This document shows, one piece after another, positions 9,451-20,449 of a stretch of 64,000 bases of DNA (its first letter is position 1; each line of letters begins with the position of its first letter). Under the pieces are notes generated by a model that ran no database searches, had not been told where the DNA came from, and saw only the letters and a list, made by a program, of their open reading frames with translations. Source of the stretch: Narthecium ossifragum (Eukaryota; Streptophyta; Magnoliopsida; Dioscoreales; Nartheciaceae); contig OY986967.1 of the NCBI GenBank assembly GCA_963920575.1, positions 17,588,094 to 17,652,093 on the forward strand. The letters are read 5' to 3'. The position numbers and the translations under genes are program-made.

Positions 9451-11250
9451 TGATGAGTGCATGAAAGTGCACTCTGAACAACCTTAAAATCATCTCAATT
9501 GCTAGATTATTATCCTTAATCAGCATCTTTATTACTATTTTTATATCTATATGTTGCTTCACATGGTTGTTTGGAAAATGCAGGAAATTTGAGCTAAAAG
9601 AAGCTGAAAAGAGTATATGGATCAACTTCAACAATTAATCTGTACCTGCTCATGAAGAATCAGATGATGTGTCATATATGGTTGGAAAGCTCTTGAAGTC
9701 TAGATTCTGGGGAATTTTACGGTTCATGATTCCGAATTTCCTAGAAGAAGTTACGGCAATTTCACTACCGATGCGCAGTCTGAATGGCAGAAAGGAAAAT
9801 AAGCTGGAAGTCCGAGCGACCCGCCAATCGATCGGACCTGACAAAATCGTGACAAAACATGCGTTATTTGGCTGAATATGATCCGATCGATCCCTCCTTC
9901 GCTCCCATAGGGTCCGATCGATCCGACACCAATGGTCCGATCGATCGGACTCGGAAAAAGTCAAAAACAGCGGATTTTTACTCAACCAATCGATCCAACA
10001 TACATAATCCAATCGATCGGACTTGGGAATTAAAGGGTGACAGAACATATGCTTTTTAGAGGAGCAGAGTTCGATCGATCCGTCCATCGATCGAACTCGG
10101 GAAGAGCCAGAGACGAAGGATTTTTACGAAATCGATCGATCCGACTCCCTTAGTCCGATCGATCGGACTCGGGCGTAAATAGAAGATTGGAGATTTCAAG
10201 AGACCGATCGATCCAACATCCCGAGAAGGATCGATCGGACTTGCCCAGTGACGAAAATCAACGGTTCTGATTAATCCGAGTTTACTAATTCTTGGACCCT
10301 ATAAATAGGAAACTTAGGGCTAATCAAGGGGGACTTCTTGGACGTTTTTGGAGGCTCTTTTCTGGGTGTTTCCCAAGGGAAGAAGATGAAGGAATCTCCA
10401 TCCATGGCCGAGTAATCCACGGGCATGGCGGACGGATGATCTAGCGAGGATTAGGGTTTCTTCTCCAACGATGGTTCATGTTTTTAATCTTTATTGTTAA
10501 ACTCTTTTTATGTATTGGATCTTCACAGATTGCTTTGTAGTTAAACATTATTATAAATCCAGTCATGCTTCTTTTATGATATTGTGATCCCATAGTTATC
10601 TCTTTTGATTCTCCTACCGAGTCTTGCGAGACCTTTGCTATGCATTGCCCGTAGTGACAGCTGGTATTGTGTATTCTTAGGGATCTGGTTAGATAAGGTT
10701 GGGGCTCTATACCGTGAGATCTTTACTATGCATTGCCGATTGTGAGAGTTGGTATTGTGTATTCTTAGAGATCCGGTTAGAGTTAGGGCTTTGTCCCGAT
10801 GAACTTTTGCTGCGCGTTGCCTGTAGTGACAGCCGGTATCGCGTATTCTTAGGTTTGGTTGGATGAGGCTAGAACTATAAAAAGGAGGAACCAATCGTAG
10901 GAAGAGACATTTATATTTTATCAGATTCATAATTCTATATCTTCCGGTTAAGGCGATTGGGATGTGAATCCCTTAACTGAGTATTATATGAACCATTGAG
11001 AAGAGAAGAACCTTAATCCGAGTGAAGTGATTCTTGAAGCCTAGCCTTATCAAAAGCCTGATATCTTTAGTTAACATTACATTATCATTAATCCTTTGAT
11101 CTAATTTAATTTAGTTAGCTTTCTTGATTGTTTTCAACTCATTGTTATCTGTGTTTCTGGATCTTTCCTGCTTGTCTCTCTGTGGGATTCGACCTCTCTT
11201 ATGCTGTACTGCACCGCGACCGCTGTGCGTTACACATTTGAGCGACATCA
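9451..11250 (+). repeat. 3' LTR of gag-only element
   Basis: 1800 bp, nearly identical to 4530-6329. The palindrome array is at 9826-10250, the TATA box at 10300-10307 and the triple repeat at about 10620-10866. It ends AGCGACATCA at 11250, followed by TSD ATGCA. Confidence 0.92.
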
Positions 11251-11730
11251 ATGCACAAAGACGATGGTCCAGACTGCAACAATTTCAGATGCATGTTGGG
11301 CTATCAGAGCAACCTCAGAGACACGAGCACGGAGAACCTCAATAATTAAAGCCTTGAGCATGTCACCATGCGAGCGGGTCACCCTCTCCAACGCGGTAGA
11401 GGAATCGTGACAAGCCTGAATAGAGCACCTCAAATTGGCAAAATTACGCGTGATCACCATCAGTTCAGCAACTGAATCATCAGACTATGTGTCCTCATCA
11501 TCATCATGATTCCAAGTCTGTGGTGGTGTCACAACAACAGTGCTCCCCAGGAGACTAGGTCCAGTAATAGGAGCAAGGTACGGAAAAGGAAAATCATCCA
11601 AAGCAGTGACCTGAGAAATGATGCACAAGGTGCTAACTAGATGTCCAAAAGGTAAGTTCATCTCCTGACTACCAGAAATGACAGAGGTTATGGCCCTGTA
11701 AACTACTAGGGGAAGGTCAATTGTTAATTG
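11251..11730 (-). other. Sirevirus 3' internal region, right of the nested gag-only element
   Basis: This continues the coding text of the extra ORF's 3' side: reverse-strand frames near 11248-11460 are Leu/Val-rich, with stops. It begins with the second TSD copy ATGCA (11251-11255) of the element at 4530-11250. No separate gene is seen. Confidence 0.5.
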
Positions 11731-12363
11731 CTACTGAATGCAATATAAAAAGAAACCGGTATCCAAGGAGATCAATGTGGTGGGTACGTGAGGCTCAATA
11801 CTCGAAGATAGAAAAGTATAAAGGAGACGAAAATCAGGAGTGAGATCACACACAAACAACCTCCCAGATGGAGAAATAAGGGTCGACCCAGTAAGCTTAA
11901 AAGAAATCACCGAATCAGAGACAGCTCTACCAGAAGCAGGAATAGGAAATACAGGATGAAGATCACTTTGAATACGAATAAGGCGAGAAATCCCAGCAGG
12001 AGTGAGATGAATCGTATGACCATGCACAACAGAAATAGCAGTATGAAAGGACGATGCAGGCTCAAATAGATAGGAATAAAACTCGCGAACCATACGTGGA
12101 TAAATGACATGCATGGCAGGAGACAAGATGGAATCCCAGCCTCGTCGCCGAAGCCACTTGACGACCTTGGAATCACTAAGGGAGTCAATATCAATTGCCC
12201 GCTCCATGAGAATCGGACGACCTGAACAATCACGAGTCACAGGCAGTGAGAATGAGGAGGATTCACGAGATCCAAAATAGGACATGGTAAAACTAGCATG
12301 AAGGAAAAAAGAAACAGCAATAAAAAACCTGCAAGCATAAGCAAGCACCACCCACCAAAGCAA
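11731..12363 (-). CDS. Extra ORF 3' of Sirevirus pol (env position, plant-transposon protein type)
   Basis: An open frame of 210 codons lies on the same strand as gag-pol and downstream of RNase H. It encodes a hydrophobic N-terminus (a possible membrane segment), then ERAIDIDSLSDSKVVKWLRR, HVIYPRMVREFYSYLFEPAS and SVVHGHTIHLTPAGISRLI. The R..ER.ID....W...vreFY..L pattern resembles the 'putative plant transposon protein' family found as an accessory ORF in plant retroelements, and Sireviruses often carry an extra ORF here. The true start may be the internal Met at about 12285 (MSYFGSRESS). Function is unknown, and family membership is from memory of the pattern. The ORF is intact whereas gag and pol are broken. 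Confidence 0.55.
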   Translation of the reverse strand: MLWWVVLAYACRFFIAVSFFLHASFTMSYFGSRESSSFSLPVTRDCSGRPILMERAIDIDSLSDSKVVKWLRRRGWDSILSPAMHVIYPRMVREFYSYLFEPASSFHTAISVVHGHTIHLTPAGISRLIRIQSDLHPVFPIPASGRAVSDSVISFKLTGSTLISPSGRLFVCDLTPDFRLLYTFLSSSIEPHVPTTLISLDTGFFLYCIQ

Positions 12364-13796
12364 GTATAAGTCACCAAAAAATTAAACACATAAATAAATA
12401 AATGAAGAAGACCAACAACCATCAATCCTGGAAAGCAACAGAAAACACCAAGAGTATGGAAGAAGGAAACAACCCTGGACAAAAATCCAAGAAAAACATA
12501 TAAAGAGTAGTCCAAGAACAAGCTCCCAATCAAATCGTACATACCAAACAAAACTCCAAATTAGGAAGCCAAACGATATGTAATGGAGATTTAACTAGAA
12601 ATCAACCTAATTTTCATTAAGTAACTGGTCGAAAATCATTTCGTAACCAAAAACCGATCCCACGCAAGCACTTAACCAAAATTTGTTTGTCTATTGATTT
12701 TTTAAAATTGGACCCCTGTGTGAACAAAATTTTTGAGTCTGAGAACCAGGCTCACCTGCGGGATATGTCCCACACATAGCCTAAACACAATAGACTAAAC
12801 TCATGCAAATGTTATGACAAAACTGATATAAATAACTGGTCAAACTAGATCAAAACTTGGTAATCATGACAAGAGGGACACATCCACAAAACAAAGCAAA
12901 TTGAGATTCACACCAGTAGCCCAACCAAAAATAGAATACTAACCCAGTAAGTTAACTAGAAGTCAAACCGACTCAAACCATAATTAGGAACCAGTTTAAT
13001 CAAGAAGGAACCGACAATGCAACTGGTTTGTGTGCTTTCACACCGACTTAGGTAGCCCTCTTCCAAGATTGTGAAATTTAATTTAATTTTTTTTTTTTTT
13101 GAAGGATAAGACAACACTCATGGCTAGCTTTCACTCTAACTTCAAAGTGGTAGCTTTCTCCACTGACCTTTTTTTTCTGTTTGTTTTTTTTTGTCTCACT
13201 TTTTTATTCCAAAATGATAAAACAGGTATAATCAGGTATTTGAGCCATAGGTCAATCTAGTTACTTACAAAGTGTTCATACCATTCCGACTGGACAAACT
13301 GGGCTATACCAACTGAGCATTTCTAATAGGTACTCGATCATGGCATAATACAAAGAATATGATCAGACTAACCAAAGAAACCTATATCATATACTAGTCA
13401 TAATTTGTGCACTTTAGGTCAACTATGCCGTAGCCAATGGTGACTATACCACAGCAGGGTGTACCAAGGTTACACGGACACAGATTTTTGACATTCAAAG
13501 GACCCAATAGTTATTATTATTATTATTATTATTTTGTAAAAGAAAAGATTGAATACTATAAGAGAGAATATCGAAATCGACCACAAACACGGAATAACAA
13601 AAACACATGAAAACAACAAGCCAAGACATCGGGAAAGCACCTAGAAAGACCAAACCACATGAAAACAGAAGACGGAAAAACAAAGACAAGGCAACCAAAA
13701 GAATACAAAACAAGAGACCTAATTAAGAAACACAAAAGAACTAGGTGAAGCAAGGGACAAGAAAAATCCTAGTCTATGTGTAGGAGAAGATATAGA
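12364..13796 (-). other. Sirevirus noncoding spacer between RNase H and the extra ORF
   Basis: AT-rich spacer with several T or A runs (for example 13080-13100 and 13170-13200) and an (ATT)n microsatellite at about 13508-13535. Short minus-strand ORFs at 13495-13753 are low-complexity Phe/Leu/Val frames with no domain. No additional gene is supported. Confidence 0.5.
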
Positions 13797-14468
13797 TCAT
13801 TCAATGCAGCACACCCCAAGAGATGTCCGAAGGTATTCAAAAAGTTGGACATCGAGGGGTTTGGTCAAAATGTCAGCTATTTCAAGTTTCGTTTGGATGT
13901 GCTCAAGAGAAATTATTTTACCTTCAACAACCTCACAAATAAAATGGTGTCGAATATCAATATGTTTAGTACGTGAGTGTTGAACAGGATTTTTTGTGAT
14001 GTTTATTGCCCTAAGATTATCACAATATAAGGTCATATTACCTTGCTCAAGACCATAATCTTGAAGCATTTGCTTCATCCAAAGCAACTGAGTGCAGCAG
14101 CTCCCAGCTGCTATATACTCAGCCTCGGCTGTCGATAAAGATATGGAGTTTTGTTTTTTACAGTGCCAAGCAACTAAATTGTTACCTATGAGAAAGCAAC
14201 CTCCAGAGGTGCTTTTCCAATCATCACAACAACCAGCTCAGTCGGCATCGGAATAGCCAACAACGTCACTAGTAGTGTCATGTGAAAACCACACACCCAA
14301 ATTATGAGACCCGCTAACATATTTTATGATCCATTTGACAGCATATAAATGAGATTTTTTAGGTTGAGCTGTATATCTGGCACACAAACCTACACTGAAG
14401 GCTATATCAGGTCGGCTAGCAGTCAAGTATAGAAGAATACCGATCATTCTCCGATATAAAGTTTGGTC
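13797..14468 (-). pseudogene. Sirevirus pol part 4: RT tail and RNase H
   Basis: 14238-14468 encodes MIGILLYLTASRPDIAFSVG and KSHLYAVKWIIKYVSGS, ending GYSDAD. A TGA stop follows, and then the RNase H core continues (WHCKKQNSISLSTAEAEYIA, GSC..LLWMKQMLQDYG). 13797-14087 gives the C-terminus with NPVQHSRTKHIDIRHHF and ADILTKPLD, the usual end of copia pol. Confidence 0.88.
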
Positions 14469-14473
14469 AACAT

Positions 14474-15939
14474 TGATGAATAAATTTTATATCTCGCAAG
14501 TATACGAATCGGTGCAATCAGTATAGTGGCAAGACGAGTATCGTACCCACAGAGATTTGTAGAGATTATTAGAGTAAAACGCTAAAGAACAGAAAAGAAA
14601 GAAAATAAGGAAGGGAAAATAAGAAATATGAAGTCTTGAAAATAGATGATCTAATAACGAAATAAGAAAACGATGGAAATATGATGGATGAATACTAAGG
14701 TTCCGATTTCACCATAACATCCTCATTCTATGCATTGAATCAATCAAGATCTCAGTTTAATTCCAAGGGCTCATTCTTCCGGTATGATGATCTGTTCGGT
14801 CGCGGTCTTCACCAAGTACCCTCAATTAACCCTAGCTAATGAACCCATAACTAAGTGTTAACCAAGAATCCATTAAGCTCTGAAGAACAATTATGAACCA
14901 AGAATACTCTTAGCTTGAACCCGACCTCGACATAAACTCATTCATTCATAGATCCTGCAAGATTAGGGAATGAACCCTCGCCCAATCTCACATAAAATAA
15001 TCTATAATACTTTTATTGGCCAGATAAAGGTATTTAATATCTCAGTTATAATAATGAATGAAACAAGGAAAATAAACTGATAAAATAATCATGATCCAAT
15101 AACATAGAATGATTCAGTTAGGGCTACATCGGTACCTTAGAAAAGAAACTAGCCACTCATGTTCACCATGAGGGCAACAAAACTAATGAAGAAATAAAGA
15201 AGAAATAAGAAAAGAAAACCAAGCCTGGAACCCTTCTCCTCGCCTCCAAACGCTGCCAAAAAGTCCCCCTCAAACCCTAATTAGTAAAAATTTATAGGCC
15301 CAAGTGTCTCCATCCACGGATTAGATCTAAACCGTTGATTTTCTTCACTGGGAAAGTCGGATCGATCGGACTTTAGGTGATGGATCGATCCGTTGCGTAG
15401 AAATCCGCTGTTTTTGGCTATTCCCGAGTCCGATCGATCGGACTATGGGTGTCGGATCGATCGGACCCCGTAGGAGGGATGGAGGGATCAATTGGACCCC
15501 TTATGGCTGAAAAATATATGTTCTGTCACGTTTCTGCGTAGTCCGATCGATTGGACTCTGGGTGTCGGATCGATCGGACTTCCAGCTTATTTTATGTTCT
15601 GCCATTCAGACTGCGCCATCGGTACTAAAAGTGCCGTAACTTTCTCTAGGAAACTCGAAATAATGAACCGTAAAATTCTCCAGAATCTAGACATCAAGAG
15701 CTTTCCAACCATATATAGAACATCATCTGGTTCTTCATGAGCAGGTACAGATTAATTTTTGAAGTTGATCCATATACTCTTTTTAGCTTTTTTTAGCCCC
15801 AATTTCCTGCATTTTCCAAACAACCATGTGAAGCAACATATAGATGTAAAAATAGTAATAAAGATGTTGATTAAGGATAATAGTCTAGCAATTGAGATGG
15901 TTATAAGGCTATTTAGAGTGCACTTTCATGCACTCATCA
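14474..15939 (-). mobile_element. Solo LTR related to the gag-only element's LTR
   Basis: Read on the minus strand it starts TGATGAGTGCATGAAAGTGC and ends ATTTATTCATCA, 1466 bp. TSD AACAT is perfect (14469-14473 and 15940-15944). About 450 bp at the start is clearly homologous to 4530-5000. It has its own palindrome array (15355-15580, for example CCGATCGATCGGA) and, downstream in minus orientation, a TATA box (TATAAA at 15291-15296). It interrupts the Sirevirus RT between GEDV and VDQTLYRR. Confidence 0.88.
15355..15580. promoter_or_regulatory. Palindrome array upstream of TATA in solo LTR
   Basis: Six GATCGAT-centred sites (near 15357, 15381, 15430, 15452, 15541 and 15565) lie 60-290 bp upstream of the minus-strand TATA box. 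Same architecture as in the 1.8-kb LTRs, but spacing and flanks differ. Confidence 0.7.
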
Positions 15940-15944
15940 AACAT

Positions 15945-16872
15945 CTTCACCGGTCTCGTCTTTGCATAATTTAACAGTAGAGCTCATGGGAGTCCTAGTA
16001 TGCTTAGAGGACTCTAATACAAATTTCTTTACTAAGTCTTTAGCATACTTGGATTGGGAAATAAAAATCCTTTTATCAGTTTGTTTGATCTGTAAACCGA
16101 GAAAGAAACTCAGCTCCCCCATCATGCTCATTTCAAAGTTATTTTTCATGTGGGTAGCAAAATCATGAGCAAGGGAAGTAGATGACAATCCAAATATGAT
16201 GTCATCAACGTAAATTTGAGCAATCACCATATTATGAGAATCACATTTTATAAAGAGAGCTTTATCTACTCCCCCTCTAGAGACCCCCGTTTCTAGCAGG
16301 AAAGAGGTCAGTCTCTCATACCAAGCTCTAGGAGCTTGTTTAAGACCGTAAAGAGCCACATGAGAAGGAAATTGTGGGTTTTCAAAACCAGGAGGCTGTC
16401 TTACATAGACTTCTTCATTAAGAATGCCCTTTAAGAAGGCACTCTTGACATCCATTTGGAAGAGCTTAAAACCAAGCTGACACGCTATGGCGAGAAAGAT
16501 ACGAATAGATTCTAAACGAGCTACAGGGGCGAAGGTCTCGTCGAAGTCAATTCCTTCAACTTGAGTGTAGCCTTGAGCAACTAACCTAGCTTTGTTTCGA
16601 ATTACGTTTCCATGCTCATCGGTTTTATTCTTGAAAATCCACTTTGTGCCAATCACATTAATATCAGAGGGGCATGGAATAAGAGTCCACACATCACTTC
16701 TAACAAATTGTTCCAACTCTTCATGCATAGCATTTATCCAACTGTCATTCGTAAGAGCCTCTTTGACATTTTTTGGCTCAAAAGAAGATGTGTAACATAC
16801 ATGACTAATTTCAGTATGCTTATGGGATCTAGTATGCATTGGCTCTCGCACATCGCCAATAACTTGAGTCAT
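15945..16872 (-). pseudogene. Sirevirus pol part 3: reverse transcriptase
   Basis: The copia RT is open over about 310 codons. Recognisable are [76 protein letters not shown] and the catalytic IYVDDIIFG near 16190-16222, followed by [13 protein letters not shown]. The YVDD motif is intact. The frame is interrupted after 'CKDETGEDV' by the solo LTR at 14474-15939. RT resumes on the far side as VDQTLYRRMIG. Confidence 0.92.
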
Positions 16873-16956
16873 AGGATGATTTAATTTTACCCGAGCAGAA
16901 GGTTCTAATTCAACTCTTTCATTATCTGACTTGTCTAGCTGAATATCAACATCAGA

Positions 16957-17423
16957 TCACACCCGAGACTCTCTTCCCTTTCCAGCCGGTTCATCAATTA
17001 TCATTTGGGAATCTTTATTGATTTTCTCTGTGTTATTAGTTTCATTAACTATCTCATCAAGTTCATCTTGTTGTAGAATTGAATTCTCGTCATCAACAAC
17101 AACATTTATAGACTCCATGACGGTCAAGGTCCTTAGATTATAAACTCTCATAGAAGGACTATTTTGGAGTATCCAAGAAAAATGCCCTCATCACTTCTCG
17201 TATCAAATTTTCCTAGATCCTCTCTATCTCTCAAAATATAGCATTTGCTGCCAAATGTACGAAAATATTTTACGTTAGGCTTTTTACCATTCCAAATTTC
17301 ATAGGTTGTTTGCTTGGTCCCTGGTCTAAGGTAAACACGATTAATGATGTAACATGCAGTATTAATGGCATCTGCCCAAAATTTTTGCGGAATGGATTTA
17401 GTATGGATCATGACCCTAGCCAA
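16957..17423 (-). pseudogene. Sirevirus pol part 2: integrase C-terminal region
   Basis: 17148-17423 encodes ARVMIHTKSIPQKFWADAIN, then TTYEIWNGKKPNVKYFRTFG and DTRSDEGIFLGYS, the standard copia integrase tail (W.EA..TA.Y..NR; P.....FG). It is one frame off the preceding part. 16957-17151 continues with the acidic linker (VNETNNTEKINKD) that joins integrase to RT, ending in a stop. Confidence 0.82.
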
Positions 17424-17426
17424 TTC

Positions 17427-19464
17427 CTAAAGCACTCTATTTCTTCTTTCAACAACTCCATTTTGCTGAGGAGTTATTGGAGAAGAGAATTCGTGACTAA
17501 TCCCTGACTTATCACAAAAATCAGCAAACCTACTATTTTCAAATTCTTTTCCATGGTCAGACCTAATTCTAACGATGCTCCCAATGGTCAAACTCTTTTC
17601 ATTTTGAAGTTTTAAGCATAAGCTTTTAAACACAACAAAGGTTTCTGTTTTTTCTCTTAAAAAATCCACCCATGTATACCTAGAAAAATCATCTACCATC
17701 ACAAAAATATACTCTTTGCCTCTTACACTCTCAGTTCTAATTGGACCCATAAGATATATGTGAAGAAGCTCAAGGGGTCTAGTTGTTGACAGCTCTTTAA
17801 CACGCTTATGGATAGCTCGCACCTGTTTACCTAACTGGCAGGGACCACATATACGTTTAGAAGGTTTTTCTAACTTTGGCATACCTCTAATCAGCTCATG
17901 GTTGGACAGGCGAAACAAATCCTTAAAGTTGATATACCCGAGTCTTTGATGCCACAACTGAAGGCTATCGACCTTGGCAGAGTTGCATTTTATACCATCA
18001 TCTGGAAGAATCCCATAGCAATTGTCTAAAGTTCTAATTCCATGAACAATGCAAGTGCCATGTTGATCACAAATAGAACATTCAGTTTTAGAGAAATGAA
18101 CACTGTGTTGAGCATCACACAATTGACTTATGCTAATGAGGTTAGCCTTTAGCCCCGGCACAAATAAGACTTCCTCAAGATTAGGTAGACCAGGAGCATG
18201 AATGCTTCCTTTGCCTACAACCTTAGAGGTCTTACCATCACCAAAAGTGACAATCCCACCTTCACTTTTCTCAATACTAGTGAAACTAGATTTGTTCCCA
18301 CACATGTGTCGAGAGCAACCACTATCTAGATACCAGACATGTGAGTTTTTAGCCTTCAAAGCAGTGAGAGCAACTCTACACTGAAGGTCTTTTCTCCTAA
18401 CCCACACAGCTCTTCTCTTAACAGGAACACTAGATCTAAGAGAATTACTCACAATAGTCTTAGGTTTTTGGAAATTTCTAACATTCCTATCAAGATTTGA
18501 ATTGTTTTGATCATTTTGATGATAGGATGAATTCAACAAAGCATCAAATCGGTTACTAATTTTAAAATCGTCACCAATGGTTAGCTTTGACCTCACATAG
18601 TTCCAAGGTAAACCAATATGTTTGTGACATTGGGGTCTGGTGTGACCACGTATACCACAATAGAAACACACAGGAATAAATTTCCTTAGACCTACATCAG
18701 ACCTTCTATGAACGTTAACATGACTAGAATTAACAGGAGGTTGGTCAGGTATAGACTTCAAATCATCAGGTTTGAATAACCCCTTCACGCTTCCAATGTT
18801 TGCGCTACTAGGGACAAAAATAGTTTTACCCTTTGTAGTCCTAGAAGCTGAGGTTTCACCGATAAATCCTAGACCATATTTGGAGCTTGCATGCCGTTGA
18901 GCATCAATAATTTCATTAAGTTTCTTAGAGCCTAAGTTCATCTTATCCAAAGATTTTATAGCATTTGACAGTTCTTCCTCGAGTCTTTTGGATTTTTCTT
19001 CAAGCATTTTAACTGAACTTTCGTTCTCAATCTTGGCCTTTTCCATAAGATCTAATTTTTCACTGAGATTTTCTCTGTGAGTTTTTAATTGACTTATGAT
19101 ATCATTGGACTCTTTGAGTTCATTTGTAAGATTATCTCTTTCTTTCTCCAAGGAGAGTAACTTAGTGGTAAGCTTTGCTTGAGTCTCGGTCAATTTGTTG
19201 CAAACCTTATACAACTCATTATACGCGGTTTGGAGACTATCTTCTTCATTATCTTCAAGTTCGATTTCATTTTCAGATACGGAGTCCGTAGAGCTAGACT
19301 CAGAATGATGGAATGCAACAAGAGAGGTATAGACAGCTGTAAAAGCAGTATAATTCTTCACTTCCCGCTCGTCATCAGATTCTGACTCTGAGTCATCAGA
19401 ATCGCTATCATCCCAAGTAACATTGAAGGCCTTACCTTTTTTCTTAATTTTATTCGGGCACTCA
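17427..19464 (-). pseudogene. Sirevirus pol part 1: gag tail, protease, integrase
   Basis: In order on the minus strand: an acidic Ser/Asp tract (DDSDSDDSESESDDE) near 19370; a coiled-coil rich in Leu/Lys/Glu to about 18900; a second CCHC knuckle (CFYCGIRGHTRPQCHKH) near 18620-18675; the protease motif WYLDSGCSRHMCG near 18300-18338; the GAG-pre-integrase zinc region (WHQRLGYINF..CGPCQLGK); and the integrase core with DDFSRYTW, RSDHGKEF and NGVVERRNR. The first catalytic aspartate is replaced: the expected HxDLxGP reads HIYLMGP near 17745-17770. The frame stops at 17427, and integrase continues in another frame at 17423. Confidence 0.88.
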
Positions 19465-20393
19465 TGCAGTAGACATGTGTCCAAAACCCTGACACTCAAA
19501 ACATTTAACACCCTGAGGTTTTTTCTTATTGACTTGTTTGAAAACAGGTTTAGAGTCCTTTTTCCTGAAATCAGAATTTTGGAATTTTCCCTTGTTATTA
19601 CGAAAGAATTTTTTAAATCTTTTTGCCATGAGAGAAAGTTCATCAAGATTCACCTCTTCCTCAGATTCATCATCTTTACCTTTCCCAGTTCTTAACGCTA
19701 AATTTTTAACCTTGTTAGGCAGATTAAGATTAGCTTCATAAGTTTGAAGGGAACCTACCAACTCTTCAACTTTGGTGGTGTCAACATCTTTGCTTTCCTC
19801 AAATGCCGTAACCTTGGCACAAAAGCGTTCAGGAAGAGATCTAAGGATTTTCCTGACGATCTTGGACTGAGAAATAGGTTCACCTAAATTAAAGCTCGAA
19901 TTAACGATGTCACTAAGTCTAGCATAAAATTCATCGAAAGTTTCATCTTCGGACATCCTAAGCAATTCAAAGGCAGTGGTTAGTCTTTGCAGTTTAGCTA
20001 TTTTCACTGAGGGGGTACTCTCATGGGTGACTTCAAGAATATCCCAACCTTCGTTGGCGATTTCACAGCTAGATATACGTCTAAATTCTTCAGGAGAAAA
20101 GCACAGAAGATGGCATTAATAGCTTTCATATTCCATCCACTATGTGTTATCTCAGTAGATGTCTATTGATCTAGAGGCTTGGGTTCACCATCCCTTTTGT
20201 CTTCAAAGACAAGTTTTGGCGGGGTCCACCCATAAGCAACAGACATCCAAACACGATCATCAATAGATCTTAGAAAGGCTCTCATCCAAGCCTTCCAGTA
20301 TGGGTAATTGCTTCCTTCAAAGAAAGGTGGTCTTCCTGTAGAACCACCCTCTCTGTTCATATCCATCATATTTAGACCAACTAAGCGGATCAC
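19465..20393 (-). pseudogene. Sirevirus gag, broken
   Basis: The start at 20393 gives an N-terminal stretch with GRPPFFEGSNYPYWKAWM, the conserved gag opening of Sireviruses (RPP.F.G.NY.YWK). A stop follows 'KPLDQ' near 20163. Gag resumes at 20007 with SEDETFDEFYARLSDIVN and ILRSLPERFCAKVTAFEE, the UBN2-type gag core. It ends in a CCHC knuckle (CFECQGFGHMSTA) near 19490, where a frameshift moves the reading into the frame of the next ORF. Gag would form the virus-like particle and bind the element's RNA. It is inactive as it stands because of at least one stop and one frameshift. Confidence 0.85.
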
Positions 20394-20431
20394 ACTTAGT
20401 TGACTAGATCAAGATCTAGCGCTCATGAGAG

Positions 20432-20449
20432 ACCTGCTCTGATATCAAT
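20432..20449 (-). promoter_or_regulatory. Sirevirus primer binding site
   Basis: Read on the minus strand directly inside the 5' LTR: TGATATCAGAGCAGG. This matches the initiator tRNA-Met type PBS (TGGTATCAGAGC) with a single early mismatch. The trailing AGCAGG is typical of Sireviruses. Confidence 0.8.

Larger units (their letters stand above)
4530..11250 (+). mobile_element. Young non-autonomous gypsy-like element carrying only gag (TR-GAG type)
   Basis: Two 1800-bp LTRs (4530-6329 and 9451-11250) flank 3121 bp. The TSD ATGCA is perfect (4525-4529 and 11251-11255). The PBS is of the Athila/Tat kind and a polypurine tract precedes the 3' LTR. The only gene is a gag-like ORF; protease, RT, RNase H and integrase are absent. 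This matches terminal-repeat retrotransposons with a gag domain, which are mobilised by enzymes supplied in trans. By eye the LTRs differ at about 25 of 1800 positions, so insertion is recent relative to the surrounding Sirevirus. Confidence 0.9.
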
